Positions 30,950 through 42,738 of a stretch of DNA of 64,000 nt are shown here, piece by piece; positions within the stretch are counted from its first letter, which is position 1, and every line of letters starts with the position of its first letter. The position numbers and the translations under genes are program-made. Under the pieces are notes generated by a model. It made no database searches. It was not told the origin of the DNA and saw nothing but the letters and a program-made list of their open reading frames with translations. The stretch is from positions 229,501 to 293,500 of the forward strand of contig JAYKYS010000017.1 in the NCBI GenBank assembly GCA_036924285.1, written 5' to 3'. This DNA is from Asterella californica. Its lineage: Eukaryota > Streptophyta > Marchantiopsida > Marchantiales > Aytoniaceae.

Positions 30950-32627
30950 TGTCCATGGCATCCACACCGGTCTAGATGTCCAATTCGATTTCTGGTACCA
31001 TGTGCTGCTCTGTTGACACCTATGGCACGGCTGATTTGACACATGCCTCAATGACAGCCATATGCTCATCTATACCCGGCTTGGAAGATAGAGGATGACT
31101 GTGGGAAGCCGTAGCCATCTTGGCGTCTGGGCTCTTTTGCGAGCTCTGGAGCTTTGGTAAACTTCTGGAGTGCGGAGGCAGACTCTACCTCCATCTTGAA
31201 TACCGGTGAAGTTGGCTCCTCTTCTTATCTTTCAGAAGACATCTTGGCTTCTACGACTTCTTCTCGTGCCTTCTCCAACTCCAATGCTGTTACCACCATA
31301 TAAACAGCCATGTTGAACTATTCCTGATCTGGATCCTCGATATGGGAAGGTCCGCTAGCGCTTGAAGACATGGCTGTAGGGGTGAGGACTGGTGAGAGAC
31401 CATAGAGTGTCTTCATGTCCTCAATCTGCTTGTCCAAGTACTTGAACATGTTGTCCTTGCATTCTAACAACCTGGCCTTGGAGACAACATCCCAGGTTCG
31501 AGCTAAGGTGAGAAGCTTCCTCCCGGCTGTGAAGTTGAACTTCTTCCTTAGAGCCTCTCCCATCTGGTTTGGTATTCTGCTTCCAGCCGCTGCTTCTTTT
31601 CTTCGGCAGCTTTGGCTTTCGCAGCTTCCCACTGAACACTCTAAGTCTTCTTCTCGGCCATCATGTCAGGTAGTTTACCCTGGATCATCAAGACATCTTG
31701 CTCCTTCAATCGAAGTCGCATCAGCAACTCCTAGTGGGTCTTCCGGAGTTGAACCATCTCCTTATGCTTTATACATGTTTGCTAACCTCTCAGTAGTGCA
31801 GAGGTTGGTTTCCAGAGCTTCCACTCGCTCTATATGGGCTTCTTCCTGCTGGATCAGGTTTCGAAGATAAAATCCGGACTGAAGAGACTTCTCTTGAGCT
31901 CTAGCCCGCCTTTCCACCATCTCCATGGTTGGTTGGATCTCGACCATGAAGAAGGCACTGAATTCCTCCAGATTTCTCCAAGCGGAGGCCAAGTTCATAT
32001 CGACATATCGATCCTTGGAAGCTTCTCTGTCTTCCTGCGGTTCTTGTACCTCTTCCATCATGACGGTTCGCCTCTTCGGTGTTTGGGAAGATATCACTCG
32101 CAATATCCTTTCACAGCAGAAACATGCTTCCTGTCTGCTGGATGTTTTGCCTCCATTTCTACATACTTACCTGCCGCAGTTGGGACGTCCACTGAGTTTT
32201 TGTCTTCTTGAATCTACGGAAGACTCCTTGGAGTCTCAGGAACGGACTTCCTGGTAGACTGAGTGCCGGGGTGTCTTCTTGAGACTCTGACTCAGATCTG
32301 GAATAGATGGCGGGATAAGAAATGCTTGCCCTCAGAACACTCTTATCATCCTCCTTGGTACGACATTTCTTCTGTGCCGCTGGAATCACCTCTCTGGCTG
32401 GTGATCTTCTTCATGTACAACCCTCCTCCTTGAAGGAGGAGGGTTGTACATGGTCCTCTCTTAGGCACTGAAATTTGAGGAGAAGGCATAGTATCCGCCA
32501 AACCCTCCTCCTCGGAGACTCCTCCTTCACTCACTGTGATCTTGCTGGTCCATACTTGGCCAACTAAGTCTCCTTCAAGTCCCCTTGAGACACATACAAG
32601 TAGCAGAAGAAGGGGTGAGGTGCCCAT
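30950..32627 (-). pseudogene. Degenerate coding region of unknown function, coiled-coil-like
   Basis: Several minus-strand frames follow each other as if from one gene: 32346-32627, 32159-32389, 31762-32103 and 31318-31632, with further fragments down to about 30950. They are joined by shifts and stops. Codon-like composition is strongest in 31762-32103 (WRNLEEFSAFFMVEIQPTME, then QEEAHIERVEALETNLCTTE) and in 31318-31640 (EAAKAKAAEEKKQRLEAEY in a neighbouring frame), both rich in Glu, Lys, Arg and Leu with heptad-like spacing. I do not recognise a family. An extra ORF or Gag of a transposable element is possible, as is a decayed host gene. Confidence 0.35.
32412..32452. repeat. Perfect 41-bp palindrome (20-bp arms, 1-nt centre)
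   Basis: The left arm catgtacaaccctcctcctt (32412-32431) is followed by one g and the exact reverse complement (32433-32452). It lies inside the degenerate minus-strand coding region, so it is most likely a local fold-back duplication and not a designed site. Confidence 0.95.
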
Positions 32628-33455
32628 CCGTTGAAGTGCCTAAATAAGCTAGTTCTGTGTGCACGTATCCATGAAAGAAGGCACCCCAGTTGATGACTTC
32701 TTGCGCCTAGACGGCTTCTAAGAATTCAACATCATGATCTCCTAAATACCTAACCTTCTGAGCTTTCCCTTTAAGAAAGAGATGAAGGTAGAGTGTCCCA
32801 GAAGTCACTTCTTCAGCTCTCGATAAGCTTCCACCTTCCAGCCATTCCTTCCATGTCTGTCTTCCAAGAATAGACAGATAGTACTCCCAAGTTTATGCCA
32901 TTGCCTTGAAATGATTGGGGAGATCTTATCTTTCTCCAGCTCATACCCACGCTTCTCAGTTTCTAGTCAATGAGAGACTCTCTTCCATCACTCCGTGCTC
33001 CATAGTGCCGGTCTTCCTCTCGCCACTCTTGCCTTGGCAAATACACGGTTTCGAGGAGATAGGACTGACCAGACTTCTTCCAACAGATCCTGTCCGTGAG
33101 ATTCTAGTTCCAGTTGAAGAAGTCGAGGTCCAACTCCTTAATGAAGGGTTGGGATGCGCTCAGCTCTGCTTGGGACAACACAAGACTTCAGGGATGCATG
33201 GTAGCCATACCAAAAATTTTGTACAACAACTTACAAACTTCTATATAGTGTACTTCTGTACACTATACAACACATGAGTGTTGTGAGCCTAAGACTCAAT
33301 CCTTACCAGGCTCTCGCAGTTCAGATTTCACTATCAAAAGATGAGTTCAGTCTTCTGGAAGACAACTATTCAGTCTTCTAGAATTCTAAGAGAACTTCAT
33401 GACAGCATTACATCTTCTAATCTATACCTATGCAGTTCTAACTAAGCAAGACATA
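32628..33455. other. Unrecognised sequence with a short hairpin
   Basis: No supported gene. A small inverted repeat tatagtgtac-ttct-gtacactata sits at 33244-33267. The plus-strand open frame 32915-33277 has no recognisable motif and I do not call it. Confidence 0.35.
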
Positions 33456-34023
33456 ACATGGATTCCTAAGAGATCATCCACCTTGCAATTCATCCTACTT
33501 CCTAGTAGAAGATGAAGAGTTACTCGAGAAGAGAGACATATGGAATGATCAGAAGAAGTTTGAGGACTCTTGCGGTGACAGTGACCTCCAAGAAGACTTC
33601 CGAGATAGCTTCTGGGTGAATGACTTTTTCAGAAGACTTCCAGCATCTAGGCTTCCTATCACTGGTCTCACCTATCTTCCGGCTTCCTACGTGCAATTCT
33701 ATCCTCACAACAAACACTGGACTTTCAAGCCTGTTGAGGACTTGAGCATTCGCACTCTATCTTTTGACTCTTTACCCCACATACATCCTCAGAAGAAGCT
33801 TTTTGCATAAATGGAAGACAGATCTCCAGATGTTGTCAGTAAGACTCCTCACAATTCTCATCTAAGATTGGAAGAAGAAAGAACATGCTACGATGGGTCA
33901 GATAGAAGAGATCCGCATAGGACCCTCACATCTTTTCGCACATTCTGCCAGCCTTTCCAATCTTCTAGCTCTCTAGAAAGATGTGGATTGGGAAGACAAG
34001 AAGATTGGGAGGCTCTGGTCTAA
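33456..34023 (+). pseudogene. Open stretch with acidic N-part and aromatic C-part, unknown
   Basis: One frame is open from about 33456 to a TAA at 33808-33810 and continues in the same frame to 34023, about 188 codons with a single stop. The first part is acidic (VEDEELLEKRDIWNDQKKF, DSCGDSDLQEDFRDSF). The middle is rich in Phe, Tyr, Pro and His (LTYLPASYVQFYPHNKHW). The upstream part lacks a Met start. I recognise no domain. It may be a relic of the same unknown element as the minus-strand pieces at 30950-32627, or a chance open frame. Confidence 0.25.
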
Positions 34024-35159
34024 ATCTCAGTTTCCTTCTTCTCGAAAGAATCATCAACGCACAATTCCTCTTTGGATCCACATCAAGCTTCTCGCAATTC
34101 AAATCAAATCCACACTACTTGATGTGACTTGAATTCTGCTTCTGAAAAATGTCCATACTTAAGACGAGTCTTTTGTCCATAGATTCGGGAGATAGAAGCA
34201 CAATGGATTAGGGAAGTGGATGGCCAGATCAAAGAGGTTCGAGACAGAGGGGAGGAGATCAAATTCAGTTTTGGAAGTGAGCCGACTGCCAAAAAATGAG
34301 CAGCGTTTTTGCCTAAAATCTTATCTATGGGAATTTTCAAGGAGGAACGAGGGGATAAGCAAGAGTTCCTGCAAGAAATCATGGAAGAAGGAACTGTAGA
34401 AATAGAAAAGAGATAAGAAGATGAGAAGAGAAGAGAAGAGAGAAGAACCTCGTGATGTGCTGGTGACGATGCGCTGTTCTCTACTTGATCTCCAAATGCC
34501 TCTTGTGCACGTTTTTTTGTGAGCACGATTTCTTTGATTGCTGCCGACTCGCGGAGCGACCTCTCTTTGATAAAACCCTATCTTGTACTACTTCAAGCTC
34601 TGTTGTCTGCAGCTTGAAGCTCCAATCTTCGATTCCGGAGTTTCAAGTCCCACAACCCTTGAGAAATCCTGTCTACGACTATTTGTATGCTCTTGCTGCT
34701 GAAGGGCGATCGTTCTCACAACCTCTTACTTGATCACAGCAATTTCTCTTCGCAAAATTCTGAAATCTCCCTCAAAGTGTTTTTGAATTCGAGTAGGAGG
34801 AGGGAGAAAGACATGGTTCTTCTGCGCCTCTTCCTTGATGAGGTATTTTCCTATCTACTGCCCTGCTGCCAGCGTTCTAAGTAGATGTCATGTCTGGTCC
34901 TATCTACTACTTAGGTGGTTGCCCTTTAGGTCCACCTAACACCTACTGTATCTTCCAGCAAGTACTAAGTTGATATACCCCGTAATTACAATCACAAGAC
35001 TCCTCTGGAAGACTCGCATTGTATCTATGGATTCTATCTTCCAGAAGACATCTAGGAAGACACCTGTCTTCTCGCTTCTTGAAGAAGTCAGCTTTTTTCC
35101 CAAAAATTCCTTCTTTAAGTCCATCTTCCCGCTAAGCAGAGGGTAAACTTAAGTAACAA
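34024..35159. other. Unrecognised sequence, no gene seen
   Basis: The stretch has a purine-rich run (34385-34450, gaagagaag units) and no credible ORF. The 140-codon minus-strand frame at 34104-34526 covers this low-complexity run and is not supported. Confidence 0.35.
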
Positions 35160-37441
35160 AGTTAATTCAATTATATATACACGACGTTAACTAAAAATTT
35201 GAAAAATTCCCAAAATTCATAAAATGTGGACACCACATTGACATGGTGATTGTTTAGATGAAGGTGCTGATGAGACGTCTGGGTTGAGGTGGCAGATCAA
35301 GGTGATGTGTCACTTGACAATGAGGCTCACATGACACTTGGCAGGTTTGCATGCACACCATATGGCACTAGCACATGGTGACACATGGACTTATATCCCC
35401 GGCTTGCAAACAATATAAAAGCCAAAGGTTCTAGGGTTCAGTCTATAGATTTAGATGCCAACAAGCTATTTAGATTTTTAGCCTGAATTTTCAAGACTTG
35501 GGATGTTGGATTGGGGTCATTTTGTTCACTTTTGGGTCTCGGCTACAAAACTGCACGAGCCCTCGCAGAGTTTTTTGGCTTGGGATGTCATAGTAAACTG
35601 AAAACGGCTACAAAAGTTGCTAGAGAGGTCCGAATCGAGAGTTTTTTATACCGTTGGATAGATTTTTCCGAGCCTATTCTACTGTTACCAAGAACGTAAA
35701 GTTTGACTTAAAGAGAGAATTTATAGTCGTTTGAAGCATTTGGCTGTTTCTCTAGGTTTCCAAGCAAAATTGTGCAAGTCCTCGCTGAATTTTACCACTA
35801 GAAGGTGTTGAGAAGGTATGGGCCTCAAAAGTGTGCGAGTCCTCGCACAATTTAGATCTAGAAGAGGGTCAGAAATCTTTGAAAGGGCATAACTATTTCT
35901 ACAGGGTTCAGATCCATGAAGACTCTTCAAGAGCTTTCCGCTGACAGCAAAAACACCAGATTTGGAGTAGATTGGAGGATTTTATAGCCAATTGAAGATT
36001 TTGGTATACTTCAGAGATTTACTGCCAAACTGCATGAACCCTCGTGTAATTTTTTGCACTTTTGGTTAAGGGATGATCGAGGGGTCCAAAACTATGAGAG
36101 TCCTCGTACAGTTTTCAGTCATAGTCACACTAGGGCTTCAAACAACCATAACTATTTCTGTGTAGGTCAGTTGGAGGCAAGAGTGATACTGCTGGAAAGA
36201 GCTTGCCGAAAGCTTACCAACAAAATCAAGATAAGAGCATGTGTGGATATTGGAGCAGTAGTGTGGATATTACGAGGATTTGAAGTTCATCTTGAACTTC
36301 ATCTTGAGTTTCAACCTCTAACACAAAACTGCAAGACCCCTCGCACGGTTTCGTCTTGACGGAGAAGGGTTTGGAAAAAATTACTTCGAGGTGTCATAAC
36401 TTCGTGCAAGGAGGTCAACTGGTGACGATATAGATATCATCAGAACTGGAATTTTGCAGGGATCATGTTTGACCTTCATGTTTAAGTTTTGGTAAATAGG
36501 TTGGAGGATTTTGGAGTTTGAAGACCGTGGACTTAGAAGTGATGTAACATTTTCCACGAGAATTCTACAACTACACCGTTTGATTTTGTTTTTTGAGGGC
36601 TACGCAGCTGTAGCATTAGATCAAGATTTTAGAGATTTGAATTAAGACCATAGATCATTGAATCTGTTTCTAAACTCTGTGAATAATTGGCAGGAGTAAA
36701 AAGCAAGAATTTGGATCAAAAGTTTGCACTCATATGTTACCATTTGCATTTCTCAACCTTACGTGCTTTCCACAATTAGATACCTCTCGTATGCTCAGAT
36801 ACACCTTTCACGCCTTACGATACAACATCAGGATAATAGGATCTGTAACCTATTAGAATTAGTCAACATGATTATCGATAACGATAAGAAAACCTTTAGA
36901 TAAAAAATAGCTAGTCGAAGAGAGAGGAGCCTTTACCAAGGATTCAATGATCTGATATCAAGATTACTAAAGGCTTGTCAGTATCTTTTCCCTCCGAGAC
37001 CTAGATAGAGGATCCGAGGCATATGTGAGTGCACCGATTTAAATGCAAGAGTGAGACGGAGACGCCTCTGGGAGATCTTCTATCGGTAAGCTATAAGAGA
37101 TATTCAAAGAATTTAAGTAAAGATTTATCAGAAACCACTTTGAGATATATTGTGTCTCCTCTTGTCATATCATTGCAATTAGACTAGTTAATGATGTTAT
37201 TTTGTATATTAAAACCGGTTAAGCTCTGATAAAAATTAACGAGAAAGGATAATGGTTCCGGAGTGTTAATCTAAGTACAGGTCGAGAATCTTTCTAAACA
37301 GTAAACGTTGTGCAAGTAGTGAGCCTAGAACGAGTTGACGACACATGTTCCAGACCTGTCGAGACATGTCAAGACTTAAGTAGAAAGATCTACTCGATCA
37401 GTGAAGGAGCCGATTATCAGAGGGTGGACGAGAGGTTAACA
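35160..37441 (+). repeat. Element F: probable 5' LTR and flanking leader
   Basis: The right edge is set by a primer binding site that begins at 37442, with the LTR ending ...gttaaca. A TATA box (tataaaa, 35414-35420) lies in a caatataaaagcc context and should drive element transcription, followed about 30 bp later by the transcribed region with six copies of one palindrome. The left edge is not determined because no second LTR copy was found. No real ORF is present. Confidence 0.5.
35547..36352. repeat. Six dispersed copies of a 28-bp palindrome in element F
   Basis: Copies lie at 35547-35574, 35766-35793, 35827-35853, 36027-36054, 36088-36115 and 36325-36352. The shared pattern is AAAACTGCACGAG-TCCTCGCACAGTTTT with copy-specific changes. 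The core CCTCG is invariant in all six. The arms pair with each other in most copies (best in 35827-35853). Spacing is irregular (61 to 237 bp between starts). Confidence 0.8.
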
Positions 37442-37463
37442 TTTGGCGATCATGTTGGGGACC
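37442..37463 (+). promoter_or_regulatory. Element F primer binding site
   Basis: The sequence tttggcgatcatgttggggacc resembles the plant gypsy type TTTGGCGCCGTTGCCGGGGACC with about four to five changes. It follows directly on the CA of the LTR end. Element C and element E have related sites, which suggests one broad gypsy group. Confidence 0.65.
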
Positions 37464-37499
37464 TTGCTAAGTGATTAATACAAGTGTGTTGTTTTGTGA

Positions 37500-38400
37500 A
37501 TGACTGAATGTCAGTCAAAGCTGAGGGTGTCAACTTTATGGTGAATTCAGGAGTCCATTGCCGTAACCCAATTATGGCAACGATGGACAGCTATCAAGGG
37601 TGCCAACAGGATCCCATGAAGATCCTCCGATCAGCATAGCAACATATATTGACCTTTACCGAAACCAAAAGCATAATCCGACCAGATTATCAACTAAAAA
37701 GTGTTCAAACTGCTTTGGGTACAATGAGTATCTTTGACATTGACTGGTGGCTAAAGAAGTTCCAGCTAACACTTCAAGATAAAGCTATCGAGTTTGTGGA
37801 TGATATGGATATCGAAGGTATCACCTAATGGAAGAAAGCTAAAGCTCCATTCATGGAGCGATACAAAGGTATCCAAACAAATCTAGTGATCCACACTAAT
37901 CTCCAACAAATTAGATAGCGTTAGAAGGAAAACGCATACATCAGCCGATTCAAGGGTATCCTCAAGCACCTAGAGCAATCCAAGAGAAATTTACCAAGAA
38001 TCATCTAGTACTACCTCCAAGATCTCAACAAAGAATATCATTGAAAGACTCCACTAAACATGCAAGGGCTAGTAAATGCACTCTCTTCGAGTCTTTCTGA
38101 TATGTACAAGAGTTACAACACACGTTCTAGATGAGTGAACCACGTAGGATCATCCAGAAGATGCATCGGGAAAGCAAGGAGGATTTGGATAAGCCCACTC
38201 TTCAATCATTGGTCGCAGCAGTCTATCAACTACAATTGTCAGCTATCAATATCGAACTCCTTCTACCGATGAAAGCATCTGCGGAAGTTGTGCTCAGGAG
38301 GGTCATACAATGGAGATTTGTCCAAACTACTGTCAAGTTTGTGCATCTGACTCACACGTACAACTTCATTGTCGACTTATTAGGAGTAGTGTGGTGTCTG
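37500..38400 (+). pseudogene. Element F Gag relic with two zinc knuckles
   Basis: Not visible as an ORF because of many stops. Reading through them from about 37720: IFDIDWWLKKFQLTLQDKA, WKKAKAPFMERYKGIQTNL and AYISRFKGILKHLEQSKRN, which have the Trp-Phe-Leu pattern of the Retrotrans_gag domain. At 38280-38372 two consecutive knuckles are intact in one frame: CGSCAQEGHTMEIC and CQVCASDSHVQLHC, both C-x2-C-x4-H-x4-C. At least six stops separate the pieces, so this copy is old. Confidence 0.75.
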
Positions 38401-39139
38401 CAAAAGTAGTTCAGTATGACATGCAACGGATGGAATGCATAAGGAACATATTCTACAAAAAATCTCTCCTCTGGAAAGATCAGTCCAATCGATACTAGAT
38501 TATTGTGCATATTGTCACTGTTGGTCATCTACACTATCAAAGATTCTCAGTATATGTGCTAACCGTCAATAATTGACATATGCAAGGACAAGAGAAAAAG
38601 GATAATCCCACTCCCTTACCACGTCCTTCATCATTTCTGGCCTTACCGGATCAACCAGAGGCTCAAAAAAACCTTATGGAACAGATCAGAAGAAAGGAGA
38701 TGGATACTAGAGAAATCAAGCTCCCGACAATACGACATCATCAAATATAGCTCTCCAAATCAGAAATTCGGTAGCAAGTAATCCCATCAACCACCCCATC
38801 CCATCCCACCCCATCAGTGAGAACGGTACAGATCGTCTCGGATAATGGCATGGCGAGAGGACGAGATAAGGAGAAGAAAGCTGGAAAAGTGATGACTAGT
38901 GTGTGGGACGAACGAAAGGAGGAGGTCTGAACGTTCAGTAATTTACTCCATCAAGTACAGGTGGATGCCGAGACATCGCATCAAGCAAACCCAGTGTCGT
39001 GTTGTGGTACGACTCTTCTGTGAAATTCACATAGAACTTAAGATGTGTTTCTTTTCTATGTCTCGTGAACCTTATCGTATAACTCGCCGAACGGTGTGGT
39101 GGATGTCGCATCATGATTATCTATTTAAGTGATCGTACA
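38401..39139 (+). pseudogene. Element F: remains of the Gag-Pol linker
   Basis: A readable coding piece at about 38584-38730 (PTPLPRPSSFLALPDQPEA then LMEQIRRKEMDTREIKLP) is Pro-rich and charged, as expected between nucleocapsid and protease. Farther right the frame is lost. No protease active site could be found with confidence. Confidence 0.4.
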
Positions 39140-41370
39140 ATAGTGAAACATGCCAAATCAGCAATCCATGCGCGTTCACTTCAGTAGTCTTTGTCATCGA
39201 ATTTGGGTATAAAATGATGGGTCGAGGGTTCGTAAGACATTCTTTCTTAATGAATGATTTGTGAAAGTTTCTCGGTGGTCTGCATGGAGGAGTGAAGAAT
39301 TGTGAGAGTGGTGATTATGGACGGAGGTCTAATATCGACTCCGAATCTTTTTTCCAAATCCATTTCACATCAAGCTTCATTGCATCCACCGTGACCACTT
39401 TTGACAGTGGTTAGTTGCATTTTTGACGATGAATTCATGAGGAGGGTGATGGTTTCAACTTCTGGTGATCCTTTCGATTGTTACATATGGAGAGACTTGG
39501 GATCTGACAATGTACATCTTGTTGTGACGAAGAATGGATCTCAACTACTTAGCCAATGTTCCTTTCAACACTTGGGTCGATATTCGATGTCATTGCAAAC
39601 CCAAGATCAATCATGATGCACTTTGAGAAAGAGTATTTCAACCGAGTGATAGCTTCACTGTTTCTTTTTGTCGTATCTTTCATTGTAGATCATTTTCAGG
39701 TTGTAATATTGACTTGTATTAGTCGGTGATTCAGTTATCTCATTCTAGTTGAACGTCTCTATGTTCTGCAAAGAATCCTTCAAAATGTATCATGGATTTT
39801 ATGGTTCCTTCTAGTCTTAGTGATGTCTAGTGTTTCCTTGGGTGTTACAAGTCGTTCTAATGGTAAAAGTTGAGTGAGAAAAAGACAAACCAAAAGCTCT
39901 TTTGCTCTCATTGGTCTACTTTTGGACCAATGGTGTTCTAGTTGATCCTCATGATGTTTTCTGTGGTTTCGGAGAAGCCTCGGAGATCTATTCGAACAAA
40001 GAAGGATATTGTTGGAAATCTCTTGAGCAAGGCTACAATTTGGGCTGAAGAATCGAGTGATTTAATGGAGTATTGAGGGCGCTATGAACGATTGAGTGGA
40101 GAGGGGTGAAATTCGTATCCATTGCAACGTTTTTGTTTGTTCCGAGAGATTTGTGAGGATTTTTTAAGATTTGTCAGCTGGGTTGGAGAGCTAACGACGA
40201 GCTGGTCGTTTTGATATCAATTTCAGTTGATTCTTGATCGTTTTGGATTATGAACTGATCGATTGAAGTTGAATGATGCAGACGCGATAAGAGAGATATT
40301 GCGAATTGGGACAGTCATGGGGGATTGGCTATTTCTCAAGTTCTAGAACGAATTTCTAAGTGAAAATGTTTAAGATTAAGGGATGCCTTATCAGTAAGAT
40401 ATCTGGAAAATTTCATCTCAAATGGTGGAATAGGTTGTTCAGGGTCTTGGATCAAGCGTACGTGGGTCTGTAGAGCTCCTAAGTCAGCACAGATTATGGT
40501 TTAATCCATATATGAGAGTTGGGTTGAGGTTTCGGCCTGAAAATTATTCAGGGTGAGATTGAAAGGTCCAATACAATTTCCTGTGAAGTTTGATCATCAT
40601 TGGTCGACTGATTTTGGAGGACTGAGGTCTCAAAGATAAGAGAAGTTTCTGTTATTAGTAAATTTTAGTTTTTGATCATATATATTGTCATCTTTTGATT
40701 CATTTTGAGCAATTGGGGAGGAGTTTGTTACTGAAACTACCATGCTTGCATACAACTCGACATTGTGAAGGTGTGGGGCTGATTTCAGCTCTTTGTGGTG
40801 AAAGAGAACACAGTCACGATGAGTCATAAGCTGATGTTTGGATTTTCAGAGCTGCCAGGTACTTCCATCATTGGTGCTATGTTGAGATCTGAGTAGTGTC
40901 TTGAAGCATACATGCTTTACCTTGCTGGAATGCTTAGTAGATTAGGGTGTACAGCAAGTTGTATTGGGACTCTATCAAGTTTGGTTGAGTGGCTCTAGAG
41001 CATCTTTGTGGTTGTACTAGATAGAGTTGTGATGATCGGATTGATGGGTAGCTAGCATCGCTGGAGAGCTATCAAGTCATGCTTCCAGTAATATAGAGTT
41101 ACTTTTAGTTAAATGATACAGAGCTGAGTATTTCAGATAGAACACAAAAGAATCTATTTGTAACACAATTTCTACAACTTATACGTACCTTTGAATTGAA
41201 GAGTACAAGATCACTTGTGCTAGAAGAGTAGATACGGAACATTTGGGTTGAAAGATCAAGATTTAGAGCCAACTTGTTCAAGCCACATACCTTTACACAG
41301 CCATAGGTTCCTAGACACATACAAAAAACAAGTTAGAGAACACCGGTAAAATCCATTGTACATGAATTTT
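39140..41370. other. Non-coding block inside element F, possibly an inserted LTR
   Basis: Element F coding relics stop near 39140 and resume near 41380, so about 2.2 kb looks inserted. A TATA-like tgggtataaaatg occurs at 39207. The word ctcattggtct with its complement tggaccaatg (39917-39943) resembles cattggtcca in the family A LTR/leader regions (4280, 46022). A solo LTR related to family A is possible but not shown. Open frames at 39401-39616 and 41105-41320 are not supported. Confidence 0.35.
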
Positions 41371-42738
41371 TGATAAAAGAAGATCTGCAGGCGGTCGAGC
41401 TACCGCTCTTTGAAGAAATTGATAAGCGTGTTGCTCACGCCTAAATCTCAATATCAATAGCGGAGTTACTAACGGCTGGTGACGGTTCCAAAACCATGTA
41501 ATTTAAGGACACGTGTTCTTAAGCATGCCAAGATGTCCTTATCATTGGTGGCAATAGATGAAGAGTTCAAGCTAATGTCGATCCATCATACCATTGTGAC
41601 GTCAAAATCTATGGATAATCCGAAAGACGATGCAATACCAGAATGATTTTACACGATCTCAGAACCCATTACTCTTGAGTGGAATCTCTACTACGGAAGT
41701 CATTAAGGAGAAGCGCTAAGGAGATTTTAGTCTGGATTATTCCGGAAGAATAAGCAACCAAGGACATGAATCTGGAGCAGTTGAAGATCTGCATAATATC
41801 CGCAGTAGAGATAACCTTAGGGATACCCAATTCGAGTTCCAGTTAAATCAGCTATTACGAGAGTATCAAGATATCTTTGCATGGAAGTATACTGACATGA
41901 AAGGTGTCCCTTGAGAGATAGCATAACATAAGATCGAGCTATTACCCAATATATGTCCAATATGTAATCAACGGTATCGGATGAATTCAAATTATGTCTA
42001 TAAGTCAAAACCGAACTAGATAAACTTCTCAAAGCTCGTTTCATCGACCTGGTTGAGCCACATGCTTTGCTTTCTCAGTTATGGTTGTCCTTAAGAAAAA
42101 TGGGAAGCTTCGTATTTTCATTGATTACAAAAAACTCAATGCTAGCACAAATACAAATGGGTTCACATTACCTTATATTGATTTAATGTTGGAAGCAGTT
42201 GCGAGGTAGGAGATGTATTCCTTCATGGATGGGTTTAGCGGGTTTAATCAAGTCTCTATGGTAAAAAAGGACCAGGAAAAGATGATCTTCATCACGGAAT
42301 GAGGAGCATTTGCGTACACAGTGATGCCTTTGGGGTTGAAAAATGTACCTTCAACGTTTCAACGAGAGATCTCTACAACTTTCTAGGATCATCTCAACAA
42401 ATTCATGTAGACCTATCTAGATGACTTTACCATATACGGGGCTAAGTTTAAACATTTAGATCACCTCAAAGCCTATTTCAATAATTGTCGACATTACTGG
42501 ATCAGTCTTAATCCTGACAAAAGTGTTTTTGCGGTTACTTTCAATTTCCTGTTGGATCATATCATTTGTAAAGATGGTCTTCTCCCGGATCTGACAGGAC
42601 TATCGCATTCACCCAAATGGAGGCTCCCAACAACATCAAAGGAGTTCAAGTTTTTCTTGGCGCGTCAGGATTCTATCGCCGTTTTATCAAGGAGTTTGCG
42701 AAGACCTCAACGATCCTAGGTCCATTCCAAAAGTGAGG
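41371..42738 (+). pseudogene. Element F reverse transcriptase relic, RNase H deleted
   Basis: Reading across stops: EDLQAVELPLFEEIDK (from about 41378), LLREYQDIFAWKYTDMKG (41850), VVLKKNGKLRIFIDYKKLN (42080), MYSFMDGFSGFNQVS with the first catalytic Asp, MPLGLKNVPSTFQRE, and the active site TYLDDFTIYG (YLDD codons at 42414-42425). The thumb GASGFYRRFIKEFAKTS follows, then after GPFQK the sequence jumps straight into the integrase core (GIDFIGP). RNase H and the integrase zinc domain are therefore deleted. Many stops are at Trp positions. The style is that of plant Tat/Athila-like gypsy RTs. Confidence 0.82.

Noticed and set aside
34104..34526. 140-codon minus-strand ORF
   Set aside because: It is Ser/Leu-rich because it reads across a purine-rich low-complexity run, and no family is recognisable.
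29507..34916. Short direct repeat aagtagatgtcat at 29507 and 34879 as possible element ends
   Set aside because: Only about 13 bp match, without flanking duplication or longer terminal repeat.
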